Assembly: GCA_947303825.1 (NCBI GenBank)
Contig: CAMYZK010000151.1
Coordinates: 1 to 6,448, forward strand
Source of the DNA: an uncultured Prevotella sp.
Lineage (GTDB): Bacteria; Bacteroidota; Bacteroidia; Bacteroidales; Bacteroidaceae
Direction: 5' to 3'
DNA: 6,448 bases
The notes beneath the pieces are model-generated. The model had not been told where the DNA came from. It worked only from the letters and a program-made list of their open reading frames with translations, and did not search any database. A program made the translations under genes and the position numbers. This document shows positions 1 to 5,790 of the stretch, piece by piece; position 1 is the first letter of the stretch; each line of letters begins with the position of its first letter.

Positions 1-675
1 TGCTCCAAGCCGCGAGGATGGAACAAATGGTTTCTTGATTTTATGAAACCCGCTACTTGCCGCAGCTATGCACGCAGCGGAGCTACGTGGACCCATACAT
101 CGAAGACGAAGCCTGACACTAAAGAGAACATTGGAATCCTTGGCGATAACAATGTGATATACAATCAGGTACGCCGCCTTAAGGAAGACACCGACAAAGA
201 CCGTAAGAAGATTCCCAACCTGATTGTCATCCTTGCTGGCACCAACGATGTGTGGTTCCAGGACAAGCGTCCCGATGCATTGACCATGACGGCAAAGCAG
301 GCAGAGCGTATCAAAGATAGTCTGTTGTATGCAGCCCCCTCAGATGTGTTCACTTTAGCTATGGCGGTGAGATATGATATTGCTATGCTACGGTCGTACT
401 ATCCCAAGGCCGAAATTGTACTCCTCACCCCCATGCAGACCACAGCTGCCAGCAAGGAAGATGTCAGGAAGGCCGGCGACATCATCGAGGAGAGCGGCAA
501 GCTGTTGAACTGCCATGTCATTCGCCTTGATGCCGACACCATCATCAACAGCGATGCTGAGAAGAAGACTAAACGCTACACCTCCGACGGCACACACACC
601 AACCCCACCGGTGCAAAGCACATAGGCAACCATGTGGCTGTTGAGGTAAAGAAGATACTGAAAAAGAAACACTAA
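1..675 (+). CDS. SGNH/GDSL-family hydrolase or acyl-esterase, 5' end cut by the window
   Basis: The frame is open from base 1, so the ATG at 43 is probably internal and the true start lies upstream. Visible SGNH landmarks, in order, are a block II-like stretch (SYARSGATW, about 67-93), block III GTND at 238-249 and block V DGTH at 586-597, which supplies the catalytic Asp and His. The block I GDS nucleophile is expected just upstream, outside the window. Family members are serine hydrolases acting on esters, often acetyl groups on sugars, and many are exported; whether this one has a signal peptide cannot be seen. It lies 28 bases upstream of an MBOAT acyltransferase, followed by two DHHW proteins. 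I therefore infer a role in adding or removing acyl groups on a surface glycan. The fold is well supported; the substrate is unknown. A Lys-rich end (KKILKKKH) precedes the TAA stop. Confidence 0.85.
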   Translation, partial: CSKPRGWNKWFLDFMKPATCRSYARSGATWTHTSKTKPDTKENIGILGDNNVIYNQVRRLKEDTDKDRKKIPNLIVILAGTNDVWFQDKRPDALTMTAKQAERIKDSLLYAAPSDVFTLAMAVRYDIAMLRSYYPKAEIVLLTPMQTTAASKEDVRKAGDIIEESGKLLNCHVIRLDADTIINSDAEKKTKRYTSDGTHTNPTGAKHIGNHVAVEVKKILKKKH

Positions 676-703
676 GCAAAACAAAAACCGAACAGAACTC
701 ACA

Positions 704-2158
704 ATGGTTTTCTCCGATTTATTCTTCCTCTTCGTATTCATCCCTGCCTTTGCCATCTGCTATCTCCTGGGAGCGTGGATAGACCGCAAGCAAAGCGACC
801 TGGAGACAGGCTATCGCAGCCACAAGGCAAAGAACCTGGCACTGGTGCTCTTCTCACTCATCTTCTATGCTTGGGGCGAGCCGGTCTATGTGCTGCTCAT
901 GATATTCTGCGTCTTCCTCAACTACCTGGCAGGGCGAGGCATAGACAGTCAGGAGGGCGGCAGGCGCAAGGCGGCCTTGATGCTGGGGCTCATTGGCAAC
1001 CTGCTCATTCTCGGCACCTTCAAATACCTCAACTTCATCGTGGCACAGCTGGCCGGCGTGGGCATCTCTGTCTCTGCGCCCACCATAGCACTGCCCATAG
1101 GCATCAGCTTCTATACCTTCCAGAGCATCTCCTACCTCATAGACGTCTATCGCAAGGAGTCGCATGTACAGCGACGCTTCATCGACCTGCTGCTCTACAT
1201 CTCCATGTTCCCCCAGCTCATTGCCGGCCCTATTGTCCGCTATGGCACTATTGCCAATGAGATAACCGACCGCCGCGTCACTGCAAGCGACTTTGCCGAA
1301 GGTGCCTACCGTTTCCTCATAGGCCTCGGAAAGAAGGTGATACTGGCAAACCAGCTGTCCGAGATTTCCGACCAGTTCCTTGTCGGCGGCCTCGGAAGCC
1401 TTACCACCACTGGAGCCTGGGTGGGTATCGTGGCCTTCACCCTGCAGATATACTTCGACTTCTCGGGTTATTCTGATATGGCCATCGGCCTGGGCCGCTG
1501 CATGGGATTCCACTTCAACGAGAACTTCCGCCACCCGTACTGCTGCTCGTCTATCACCGACTTCTGGCGTCGCTGGCACATCTCGCTGGGAAGCTTCTTC
1601 CGCGACTACGTCTATATCCCCATGGGTGGCAACAGGCGTCACCAGCCCGTCAACATACTTGTCGTTTGGTTCCTCACCGGCATGTGGCATGGAGCATCGT
1701 GGAACTTCATTATCTGGGGTGTATACTTCGGAATTATCGTCATGCTTGAGAAATACACCATACTGCGCCTCAAGAACATAGCCTACCGGCCCTTGCTCCA
1801 TCTCTACAGCCTTCTTCTTGTCGTTATAGGGTGGGGCATCTTCTACTTCGACGATTTCACGCAGATGCAGACCTTCTTCCACTCCTTCTTTGGAATGGGC
1901 GAGACCGTGTTCTCCGACTTCATCACCGAGACAGCCATACTTAATAACTTCTGGCTATGGGTGGTGGCGCTGGTGTTCTGCCTGCCGCTGCGCAGCTGGG
2001 CAAACTCACTGTTGAAGCTCGTCACCAAGGATGGTGGCTTCCTTCAAGAGACGGTGCTGTTCTCTGTACGTACTGTAGTGTCGGTGGTGATACTCATACT
2101 CAGCGTAGCACTGCTGGTCGGTGCCACTAATAATGCATTCATCTATACACGATTTTAG
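704..2158 (+). CDS. MBOAT-family membrane-bound O-acyltransferase (AlgI/DltB-like)
   Basis: This 484-residue, strongly hydrophobic protein has about ten predicted membrane segments, a normal length for AlgI-type MBOAT proteins. Typical motifs appear in order: a KNLALVLFSLIFYAWGEP-type N-terminus (about residues 43-60), LPIGISFYTFQSISYLID (from about 130), GPIVRY (from G175), FDFSGYSDMAIGLG, then DFWRRWHISL with conserved His292 and GMWHGASWNF with the invariant catalytic His329. In this family the protein brings acyl groups across the inner membrane to a periplasmic partner, as AlgI does for AlgJ/AlgX in alginate acetylation. The partners here would be the two DHHW proteins directly downstream. 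The ATG follows an A-rich leader without a Shine-Dalgarno sequence, as is common in Bacteroidetes. The TAG stop is 6 bases before the next ATG, so the genes are very likely co-transcribed. The acyl group is presumed to be acetyl and the acceptor is unknown. Confidence 0.93.
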   Translation: MVFSDLFFLFVFIPAFAICYLLGAWIDRKQSDLETGYRSHKAKNLALVLFSLIFYAWGEPVYVLLMIFCVFLNYLAGRGIDSQEGGRRKAALMLGLIGNLLILGTFKYLNFIVAQLAGVGISVSAPTIALPIGISFYTFQSISYLIDVYRKESHVQRRFIDLLLYISMFPQLIAGPIVRYGTIANEITDRRVTASDFAEGAYRFLIGLGKKVILANQLSEISDQFLVGGLGSLTTTGAWVGIVAFTLQIYFDFSGYSDMAIGLGRCMGFHFNENFRHPYCCSSITDFWRRWHISLGSFFRDYVYIPMGGNRRHQPVNILVVWFLTGMWHGASWNFIIWGVYFGIIVMLEKYTILRLKNIAYRPLLHLYSLLLVVIGWGIFYFDDFTQMQTFFHSFFGMGETVFSDFITETAILNNFWLWVVALVFCLPLRSWANSLLKLVTKDGGFLQETVLFSVRTVVSVVILILSVALLVGATNNAFIYTRF

Positions 2159-2164
2159 GATTAC

Positions 2165-3214
2165 ATGAACAGAATACTATTATTCACCATCTGTCTGGCG
2201 TGCTCGTTCATGCTTCCCCATGATGCGAGGGCTCAGTATGAGTCAGACTCTGTGCGCCGTGCCCATGCGGGCATCATCGTCATTGAGAACGATTCAAACA
2301 TACGTGCCATGGAGCCCTACGGTGTCAACGCCCGTGGCCTTGCTGCATACGCCAGCATCATGGCAAAATACAAGCACACCTTCCCTCAGTCGAATGTCTA
2401 CTGCATGATCATTCCCAATGCAGTGGCATTCTACTGTCCCGACACGGCTCAGACATGGACTCAGGACGAAGGGCCCGTCATCGAGGGATTCCTTGGCATG
2501 CTGCCCGAAGGCGTCCATCCGGTGAATGTCATGCCAACGCTCATCGACCACTCGTCAGAGCCTATCTATGCGCGTACCGACCACCACTGGATGCCGCTGG
2601 GAGCCTACTATGCTGCCGAGGAGTTTGCTTTCGAGGCCCAGGTGCCTTTCCTGCCGCTGTCGTGCTACCGCACCGACACCATACGCAACTTCGTAGGTAC
2701 TATGCGCATGTTCTCGCAGGACAAGGCTGTGGGGCGCGTTCCCGAGGACTTCGTCTACTATATACCTACCTGTGTTGACTATCAGACACGGCGCACCGTC
2801 TATACCTATACCACCTACACCACCGGTCGCGGACGCCACAAGAAGACCCACAAGGCCCTCACTGCCAAGGCCCAGCCCGAGACAACCTTCTTCCGCAGGT
2901 ATCCTGACGGCAGTGCAGGAGCCTACAGCACATTCATGGGAGGTGACCTTAACCAGACCAGTGTGCGTACATCGACAAAGAACGGACGCCGGCTGCTCAT
3001 CCTTAAGGACAGCTACGGCAATGCCTTGCCCTGCTGTCTCTTCGGCTCGTTTGAGGAAGTGCACGTGGTGGACTGCCGCTATTTCCTTGAGAACATGGTA
3101 GACTTCGTGCGCAAGAACGGTATCACCGACATCCTCTTTGCCAACAACCTCATTCATGCCTCGTCGCCGGCAACTAGCCGCTCATACGAGACCTATCTTA
3201 CACAGTATAAATAA
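2165..3214 (+). CDS. Secreted DHHW-family protein, putative AlgJ/AlgX-like O-acetyltransferase
   Basis: The 349-residue product starts with a signal peptide (hydrophobic residues about 4-17, likely cleaved after ARA at residue 23), placing it in the periplasm or beyond. It carries the family signature DHHW at 139-142, FMGGD at 257-261, and LKDSYGN with Ser283. In AlgX/AlgJ-type enzymes an Asp-x-His motif plus a Ser form the SGNH-like triad; D139, H141 and S283 fit that plan. A basic Thr/Tyr/Lys-rich insert (about 205-240) is a variable loop. It begins 6 bases after the MBOAT stop. An AGGA at 2157-2160 overlaps that stop and could act as a ribosome site or support translational coupling. It is clearly a tandem paralogue of the next gene but lacks that protein's N-terminal anchor region and its charged tail. 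I infer that it transfers acyl groups delivered by the MBOAT protein to a glycan; activity is untested. Confidence 0.87.
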   Translation: MNRILLFTICLACSFMLPHDARAQYESDSVRRAHAGIIVIENDSNIRAMEPYGVNARGLAAYASIMAKYKHTFPQSNVYCMIIPNAVAFYCPDTAQTWTQDEGPVIEGFLGMLPEGVHPVNVMPTLIDHSSEPIYARTDHHWMPLGAYYAAEEFAFEAQVPFLPLSCYRTDTIRNFVGTMRMFSQDKAVGRVPEDFVYYIPTCVDYQTRRTVYTYTTYTTGRGRHKKTHKALTAKAQPETTFFRRYPDGSAGAYSTFMGGDLNQTSVRTSTKNGRRLLILKDSYGNALPCCLFGSFEEVHVVDCRYFLENMVDFVRKNGITDILFANNLIHASSPATSRSYETYLTQYK

Positions 3215-3252
3215 ACACACACACAATAACCCAATAGCCCGACATTATCACT

Positions 3253-4785
3253 ATGAAAAAGAAAGCATCTGTAGCATATATAGTCATCGTAGGACTTTTG
3301 TTTGCAGCTTTCGTCATTGTTTTCGACACTTTCCCAAGGAGCAAGGTGTCCGAGTTGGAGAAGCGCGAACTGGCACAGTTCCCCGAGTTTTCAAAAGACA
3401 GCCTCCTGAACGGTTCGTTCACCAAGGAAGTGTCTCAATGGTTCAGTGACAGCGAGCCCTATCGCGACGAGCTGATGACACTAAGCATGGACGTAAAAGA
3501 CAAAATCCGCCTGAAGACCGACGATGAAGAGCAGATAACCTTCCATGCAGGCGATGCTCCTGAGGGCACCGCCACCGACGAGAACGAGCAGAAGAGAATT
3601 TCCGAGCTCGATGAGGCCGAGAAAGAGCGTGCCGACGGTATCGTGCCCGAAGAGGTGGCCGACGAGAATGCCAAGATTGCCAATGCAGGCATCGTCATCG
3701 TGGGCAAGGGCGATAAGGTGCGTGCCCTGATGGCCTTCGGTGGCAGTGGTACGGGATGCGTGGGCTACGCCAACTCAGCAAACAAGTACAAGGAGACATT
3801 CCCCAATGTGAATATCTACTGTATGGTAATCCCTACGAGCATGGAGTTCTATTGCCCCGAGAAAGTGAAGAAGCACACCAAGCCGCAGCGTCCCGTCATA
3901 GACAATGTCATCAACCACCTGGCGTCAGGGGTGAAGTCGGTCGATGTCTACTATACCCTGAAGGAGCATGCACAGGAAGACATCTACCTCCGCACCGACC
4001 ACCACTGGGCACCGCTCGGAGCCTTCTATGCAGCCAAGAAGTTTGCACAGGTGGCTGGCGTGCCCTTCCGCGACCTGGACAGCTATGAGCGTCACGTCGT
4101 ACACGGATATGTGGGCAGCATGTATGGATACTCTAAGGACATATCGGTAAAGAAGGCACCTGAGGACTTCGTCTACTACATTCCTACCGGCGTAAGCTAT
4201 GAGACCACCTATACCAACTACAATGTAGACAAGTCGTATCATGTCACCGGAGTAGGCAAACCCTATACCGGCCCCTTCTTCTACAAGTTCAAGGACGGCA
4301 GCGGTGGAGCCTACTGTACATTCATGGGTGGCGACATGAAGCTCACTCAGGTACGTACTTCTACAAAGAACGGACGACGCCTCATCATCCTGAAGGACAG
4401 CTTCGGCAACGCACTGCCCGGCTATCTGTTCTACTCCTTCGAGGAGGTGCATGTCATCGACTCACGCTACTTCAAGAGAAACATGGTCGACTACGTGCGC
4501 GAGAACCACATCACCGATATCCTCTTTGCCAACAACATCTTCAAGGCATACTCCAACTATACCTACTCCAACTACGTGAAGTTCCTCACACAGGCCGGCG
4601 GTGGCTCTAAGGACGGCAAAGATGCCGCTGCAGAGGAGAAGGCCAAGACCAAGGCCGACACCACCGCGACCAAGGCTACGGTAAGCAAGGAGAAGACCGA
4701 GAAGACCGAGAAGGCCGAGGAGAAGAACGAAAAGGCCGCTGTCAAGGAAAAGAAAGAAGAAAAGACCGCTGTTAGTGAAGAGTGA
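3253..4785 (+). CDS. Membrane-anchored DHHW-family protein with charged C-terminal tail
   Basis: The 510-residue product has an N-terminal KKK followed by one membrane helix (about 6-25) and then a FPR..SELEKRELAQFPEF stretch typical of membrane-anchored DHHW/AlgJ-like proteins. An acidic linker (about 90-140) precedes the catalytic domain, which has DHHW at 249-252, FMGGD at 357-361 and KDSFGN with Ser383. The expected D249/H251/S383 triad is intact. The domain is closely similar to the upstream DHHW protein, including the blocks PEDFVYYIPT, VRTSTKNGRRL and ITDILFANN. From about residue 448 the protein ends in a Lys/Glu/Ala/Thr-rich, probably disordered tail of 63 residues. Its last codons and TGA stop fall inside the heptamer repeat region. 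It is probably the inner-membrane acetyltransferase partner of the MBOAT protein, by analogy with AlgJ. The ATG at 3253 lies 38 bases after the previous stop and has no Shine-Dalgarno sequence. Confidence 0.87.
   Translation: MKKKASVAYIVIVGLLFAAFVIVFDTFPRSKVSELEKRELAQFPEFSKDSLLNGSFTKEVSQWFSDSEPYRDELMTLSMDVKDKIRLKTDDEEQITFHAGDAPEGTATDENEQKRISELDEAEKERADGIVPEEVADENAKIANAGIVIVGKGDKVRALMAFGGSGTGCVGYANSANKYKETFPNVNIYCMVIPTSMEFYCPEKVKKHTKPQRPVIDNVINHLASGVKSVDVYYTLKEHAQEDIYLRTDHHWAPLGAFYAAKKFAQVAGVPFRDLDSYERHVVHGYVGSMYGYSKDISVKKAPEDFVYYIPTGVSYETTYTNYNVDKSYHVTGVGKPYTGPFFYKFKDGSGGAYCTFMGGDMKLTQVRTSTKNGRRLIILKDSFGNALPGYLFYSFEEVHVIDSRYFKRNMVDYVRENHITDILFANNIFKAYSNYTYSNYVKFLTQAGGGSKDGKDAAAEEKAKTKADTTATKATVSKEKTEKTEKAEEKNEKAAVKEKKEEKTAVSEE
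4690..4716 (+). repeat. In-frame 9-base tandem repeat in the DHHW tail
   Basis: Three consecutive 9-base units, GAGAAGACC, GAGAAGACC and GAGAAGGCC, encode EKT-EKT-EKA starting at codon 480 of the anchored DHHW gene. Copy-number change by slippage would keep the reading frame and alter only the length of the charged tail. Confidence 0.8.
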
Positions 4786-4821
4786 AGAATTTTTAAGTTT
4801 AGAGTTTAGAGTGTAGAGTTT
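4774..4821 (+). repeat. Left inverted heptamer cluster overlapping the DHHW stop codon
   Basis: Two tandem AGTGAAG heptamers (4774-4780, 4781-4787) run through the last codons and TGA stop of the DHHW gene. After an AT-rich stretch (4788-4800) come AGAGTTT, AGAGTGT and AGAGTTT (4801-4821). These are the reverse-complement orientation of the AACTCTN heptamers that follow on the right, so the region as a whole is inverted about its 4822-4842 spacer. Confidence 0.8.
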
Positions 4822-4855
4822 GCTACCGCACTCGTCACTCTCAACTCTTAACTCT
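4801..4855 (+). terminator. Imperfect stem-loop after the acetylation operon, possible terminator
   Basis: Bases 4801-4818 pair with 4838-4855 at 15 of 18 positions, with a 19-base loop. It lies 16 bases after the DHHW stop codon and would form in the transcript of the four-gene operon. No T-run follows the stem, so it is not a classical intrinsic terminator; it may slow, protect or process the 3' end instead. Confidence 0.35.
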
Positions 4856-4856
4856 T

Positions 4857-4886
4857 CGCTCGGTTCTGCCGCTTCGCTCATCGAAG
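4857..4886 (+). repeat. Repeat core 1 with two small hairpins
   Basis: The core contains CGG (4861-4863), loop TTCTG, CCG (4869-4871), directly followed by CTTCG (4872-4876), loop CTCAT, CGAAG (4882-4886). Stems are 3 and 5 base pairs. Alone they are weak, but they abut each other and are preserved in the second core. Confidence 0.75.
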
Positions 4887-4935
4887 AACTCTAAACTCTT
4901 AACTCTAAACTCTTAACTCTCAACTCTAAACTCTT
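4887..4935 (+). repeat. Array of seven AACTCTN heptamers
   Basis: Seven consecutive 7-base units of the form AACTCTN occur, with last bases A, T, A, T, C, A, T. Only the seventh base varies. Two more units precede core 1 (4843-4856), and three units plus a partial one follow core 2 (4966-4991). Confidence 0.92.
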
Positions 4936-4965
4936 CGCTCGGCTCTGCCGCTTCGCTCGTCGAAG
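4936..4965 (+). repeat. Repeat core 2 with two small hairpins
   Basis: This has the same design as core 1: CGG (4940-4942), loop CTCTG, CCG (4948-4950), then CTTCG (4951-4955), loop CTCGT, CGAAG (4961-4965). The flanking TCTTCG at 4932-4937 can alternatively pair with CGAAGA at 4961-4966, enclosing the first hairpin, so two mutually exclusive folds are possible. Confidence 0.75.
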
Positions 4966-4999
4966 AACTCTAAACTCTTAACTCTAAACTCCCCCCATT

Positions 5000-5677
5000 A
5001 TGGACGAGAACCGACTACAGCACTATTTTGACGAGTTGGGTAGCCGCCCGCTGCTTACCGAAGACGATGAGCGTATGCTATCCGACCGTATCAAGCAAGG
5101 CGACCAGCGCGCAGTAAACCGTCTGGCCGAGGCCAACATCCGTCTCGTGGCACACATTGCACGTGAGTACCTTGGCAGCGGCCTGTCTCTTGATGACCTC
5201 ATCAGTGAGGGCAACATTGGACTGATGAAGGCTGCCGCCAAGTATGATGCCAGCCGTGGACTGCGCTTTGCCGGTTTTGCAGTGGTGTTCATACGGAGAG
5301 AGATAGAGCGTGCCCTCCTTCGTGAGAGTGCCGAGAAGATGGCCGAGAGCTGCAGCGACTCACAGAGACGCTCACTCGATGCTCCCCTTGGCTCGAAGGC
5401 AGGGGTAAACCTTCTCTCTGTTCTTGTCGACGGTAACTCTCCTGATGCCGACGGCCGTGCCTACAGTGCCGCAGTCGAGGAACGTGTGGAGCGAGCACTG
5501 CGCAGCCTTGACGAGCGCGAGACAAGAGTGGTAACAGCCTATTACGGCATAGGTCAGGACCACCTCACGATGGCTGAGATTGCCCACGACATGGGGTTGA
5601 AGCGCGAGCGTGTGCGACAGATTCGCGACCGCGCTGTGCGCCGCATGCGAAAGGTCTTCAGGGGCCTTAACCTATAA
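5000..5677 (+). CDS. RpoD-like sigma-70 factor lacking regions 3.0-3.1
   Basis: The 225-residue product directs RNA polymerase to promoters. Region 1.2 (about 4-34: LQHYFDELGSRPLLTEDDE), region 2 (about 36-106: AEANIRLVAHIAREY, LSLDDLISEGNIGLMKAA) and region 4 (about 161-220, with helix-turn-helix MAEIAHDMGLKRERVRQIR) are clear. The stretch DAPLGSKAGVNLLSVLVDGNSPDAD (about 127-151, split here by SKAG) matches the region 3.2 finger of Bacteroidetes RpoD. Between ALLRES (110) and SLDAP there are only about 14 residues, where primary factors have some 55-60 covering regions 3.0-3.1. In region 2.3-2.4, FAVVFIRRE (93-101) replaces the usual YAVWWIRQS, losing the Trp pair used in -10 recognition and melting. 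It is therefore an alternative factor derived from the primary type, not the housekeeping RpoD, and its regulon is unknown. The ATG at 5000 is firm, because an in-frame TAA lies at 4985-4987. There is no Shine-Dalgarno sequence; C6 and ATT precede the start. Confidence 0.93.
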   Translation: MDENRLQHYFDELGSRPLLTEDDERMLSDRIKQGDQRAVNRLAEANIRLVAHIAREYLGSGLSLDDLISEGNIGLMKAAAKYDASRGLRFAGFAVVFIRREIERALLRESAEKMAESCSDSQRRSLDAPLGSKAGVNLLSVLVDGNSPDADGRAYSAAVEERVERALRSLDERETRVVTAYYGIGQDHLTMAEIAHDMGLKRERVRQIRDRAVRRMRKVFRGLNL

Positions 5678-5680
5678 GGC
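5664..5680 (+). terminator. Short hairpin spanning the sigma factor stop codon
   Basis: GCCTTA (5664-5669) and TAAGGC (5675-5680) form a perfect 6-base-pair stem with a 5-base loop. The right arm begins with the TAA stop codon. No T-run follows, so a terminator role is only possible. Confidence 0.3.
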
Positions 5681-5763
5681 TGACAATCTTGATGCGGGAG
5701 ACCGGAGCTGCGACTGCAACGAAATATGCAGTAGTATCAGTAGAGAAATGAACTAGATTGTCA
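5681..5763. repeat. Inverted repeat in the convergent intergenic region
   Basis: TGACAATCT (5681-5689) and AGATTGTCA (5755-5763) are perfect 9-base inverted repeats separated by 65 bases. Inside lies a second inverted pair, ACTGCA (5713-5718) and TGCAGT (5727-5732). The element fills most of the gap between the convergent sigma and metF genes. It could be a two-way terminator or RNA structure, or the remnant of a small mobile element; no flanking duplication is visible. Confidence 0.45.
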
Positions 5764-5790
5764 TTCCCGTTTCCAGCGAAGCCATTGCCC

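Larger units (their letters stand above)
4837..4991 (+). repeat. Two near-tandem copies of a 79-base composite repeat unit
   Basis: Bases 4837-4912 and 4916-4991 match at 73 of 76 positions with a 79-base period. Each unit combines a 30-base core (4857-4886 and 4936-4965) with AACTCTN heptamers. The cores are separated by exactly seven heptamers (49 bases), and 30 + 49 accounts for the period. The differences are 4849 T versus 4928 A, at the variable heptamer base; 4864 T versus 4943 C; and 4880 A versus 4959 G. The last two fall in hairpin loops of the core. The second copy ends 8 bases before the sigma factor ATG. No function can be assigned from sequence. Dispersed heptamer-type intergenic repeats are, as I recall, common in Bacteroidales genomes. 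Confidence 0.92.

Noticed and set aside
43..45. ATG at 43 as start of the SGNH gene
   Set aside because: The frame is open to base 1 and encodes plausible SGNH sequence before it; starting here would drop the essential block I region.
854..1882. Long open frame on the minus strand opposite the MBOAT gene
   Set aside because: It is antisense to a gene with unmistakable MBOAT motifs, has no recognisable domain or membrane pattern, and is explained by codon bias of the real gene.
2165..2203. Lipoprotein signal in the first DHHW protein
   Set aside because: Cys10 and Cys13 lack a proper lipobox and lie too early; cleavage after ARA at residue 23 fits better.
3215..3225. AC dinucleotide run between the DHHW genes as a phase-variation switch
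   Set aside because: It is only eleven bases, non-coding, and not placed in a visible promoter.
4814..4822. TAGAGTTTG as a Bacteroidetes -7 promoter box for the sigma gene
   Set aside because: The spacing inside the box is one base too long for TAnnTTTG, it is made of repeat heptamers, and no convincing -33 element precedes it.
4462..4881. Minus-strand open frame running from the heptamer region into the DHHW gene
   Set aside because: Its first part is translated repeat and the rest is antisense to the DHHW tail and catalytic domain; no family resemblance.
4837..4991. Possible CRISPR array
   Set aside because: There are only two copies, placed almost directly end to end with no unique spacers, and the sequence between cores is simple heptamers.
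4991..4996. C6 run before the sigma start codon as a slippage switch
   Set aside because: It is short and lies outside the reading frame; variation would change only leader length. It would be worth noting only if strains differ there.
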